Source: Lachnospiraceae bacterium UBA1753
GTDB taxonomy: Bacteria; Bacillota; Clostridia; Lachnospirales; Lachnospiraceae
Assembly (NCBI GenBank): GCA_002317595.1
Contig: DCHL01000038.1
Location: 1-6,125 of the forward strand
Reading direction: 5' to 3'
DNA: 6,125 bases
Shown: piece after piece, positions 5,976 through 6,125 of the stretch
Position numbering within the stretch: position 1 is the first letter of the stretch
How the letters are laid out: each line of letters opens with the position of its first letter
Translations under genes and position numbers: made by a program
The notes under the pieces: model-generated
Told to the model about the DNA's origin: nothing
Databases searched by the model: none
The model's input: only the letters and a program-made list of their open reading frames with translations

Positions 5976-6125
5976 AACCCTGCTTTCTCAACTTTTTAAT
6001 AGCACTCTGATACTTCCAAGTAACGGTGCCCATCGAAACCCCCAGAGCCTGTGCGATACTCTTGAAGGTCATGTCCCCCATTATCTTCATGTTTATAACG
6101 GCTCGCTCATCCTCATTCAATGACA
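5968..6125 (-). CDS. ECF-type sigma-70 factor, C-terminal region 4 only (5' end outside window)
   Basis: The last 51 codons and the stop of a sigma factor gene enter the window from its right edge; the start lies beyond 6125. The visible protein is a sigma region 4 helix-turn-helix: LNEDERAVINMKIMGDM, then TFKSIAQALGVS as the turn region, then MGTVTWKYQSAIKKLRKQG as the recognition helix and tail. GTV followed by an aromatic and basic helix, and the closing KKLRK, are typical of ECF or ECF-like sigma factors, where this part reads the -35 element. The stop TAG at 5968-5970 overlaps the ATG of the next gene (5975) by 8 bases, the classic coupling between a sigma factor and its anti-sigma factor. 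Such pairs usually autoregulate from a promoter upstream of the sigma gene, which is not visible here. The ECF subgroup cannot be named from the fragment. Confidence 0.88.
   Translation of the reverse strand, partial: SLNEDERAVINMKIMGDMTFKSIAQALGVSMGTVTWKYQSAIKKLRKQGYE

Overview
The window is a compact stretch of bacterial chromosome in which every supported gene lies on the minus strand. Read in the direction of transcription (from 6125 down to 1) it carries: the 3' end of an ECF-type sigma factor gene, a membrane-anchored probable anti-sigma factor, a small unknown protein, a terminator, a rhodanese-TtcA fusion, a VTC-type polyphosphate polymerase domain protein, a DUF4956 four-helix membrane protein, a second terminator, and guaA (GMP synthase). 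The gene content suggests a Gram-positive member of Clostridia (Bacillota), most likely Lachnospiraceae. The reasons are the VTC/DUF4956 pairing, the sigma/anti-sigma style (N-terminal PDLW.RIE motif and no zinc-binding HxxxCxxC), AT-rich intergenic DNA and purine-rich Shine-Dalgarno sites. The assignment is an inference from family knowledge, not from a search.

Region 4457-6125 is one tightly coupled transcription unit. The sigma stop overlaps the anti-sigma start by 8 bases, and the anti-sigma stop overlaps the small gene by 20 bases. A strong intrinsic terminator at 4423-4451 closes it. This looks like a cell-surface signalling cassette: a sigma factor, its single-pass membrane regulator with a long acidic linker and a C-terminal extracellular domain, and a small cytosolic protein of unknown function.

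Region 2462-4366 holds the rhodanese-TtcA fusion (probable tRNA cytidine 2-thiolation or a related sulfur transfer) followed closely by the VTC-domain protein. DUF4956 follows after a 76-base AT-rich gap that may hold its own weak promoter. VTC and DUF4956 proteins recur together in Clostridia and plausibly form one membrane-associated polyphosphate or phosphate-polymer machine. A perfect 9-bp hairpin at 1667-1687 ends this section.

Region 26-1603 is a complete, apparently functional guaA. The 25 bases beyond its stop contain no recognisable gene. There are no tRNA, rRNA, CRISPR, insertion-sequence or riboswitch signals. The most unusual items are the rhodanese-TtcA fusion, the soluble VTC plus membrane DUF4956 pair, and the overlapping third gene of the sigma/anti-sigma operon.
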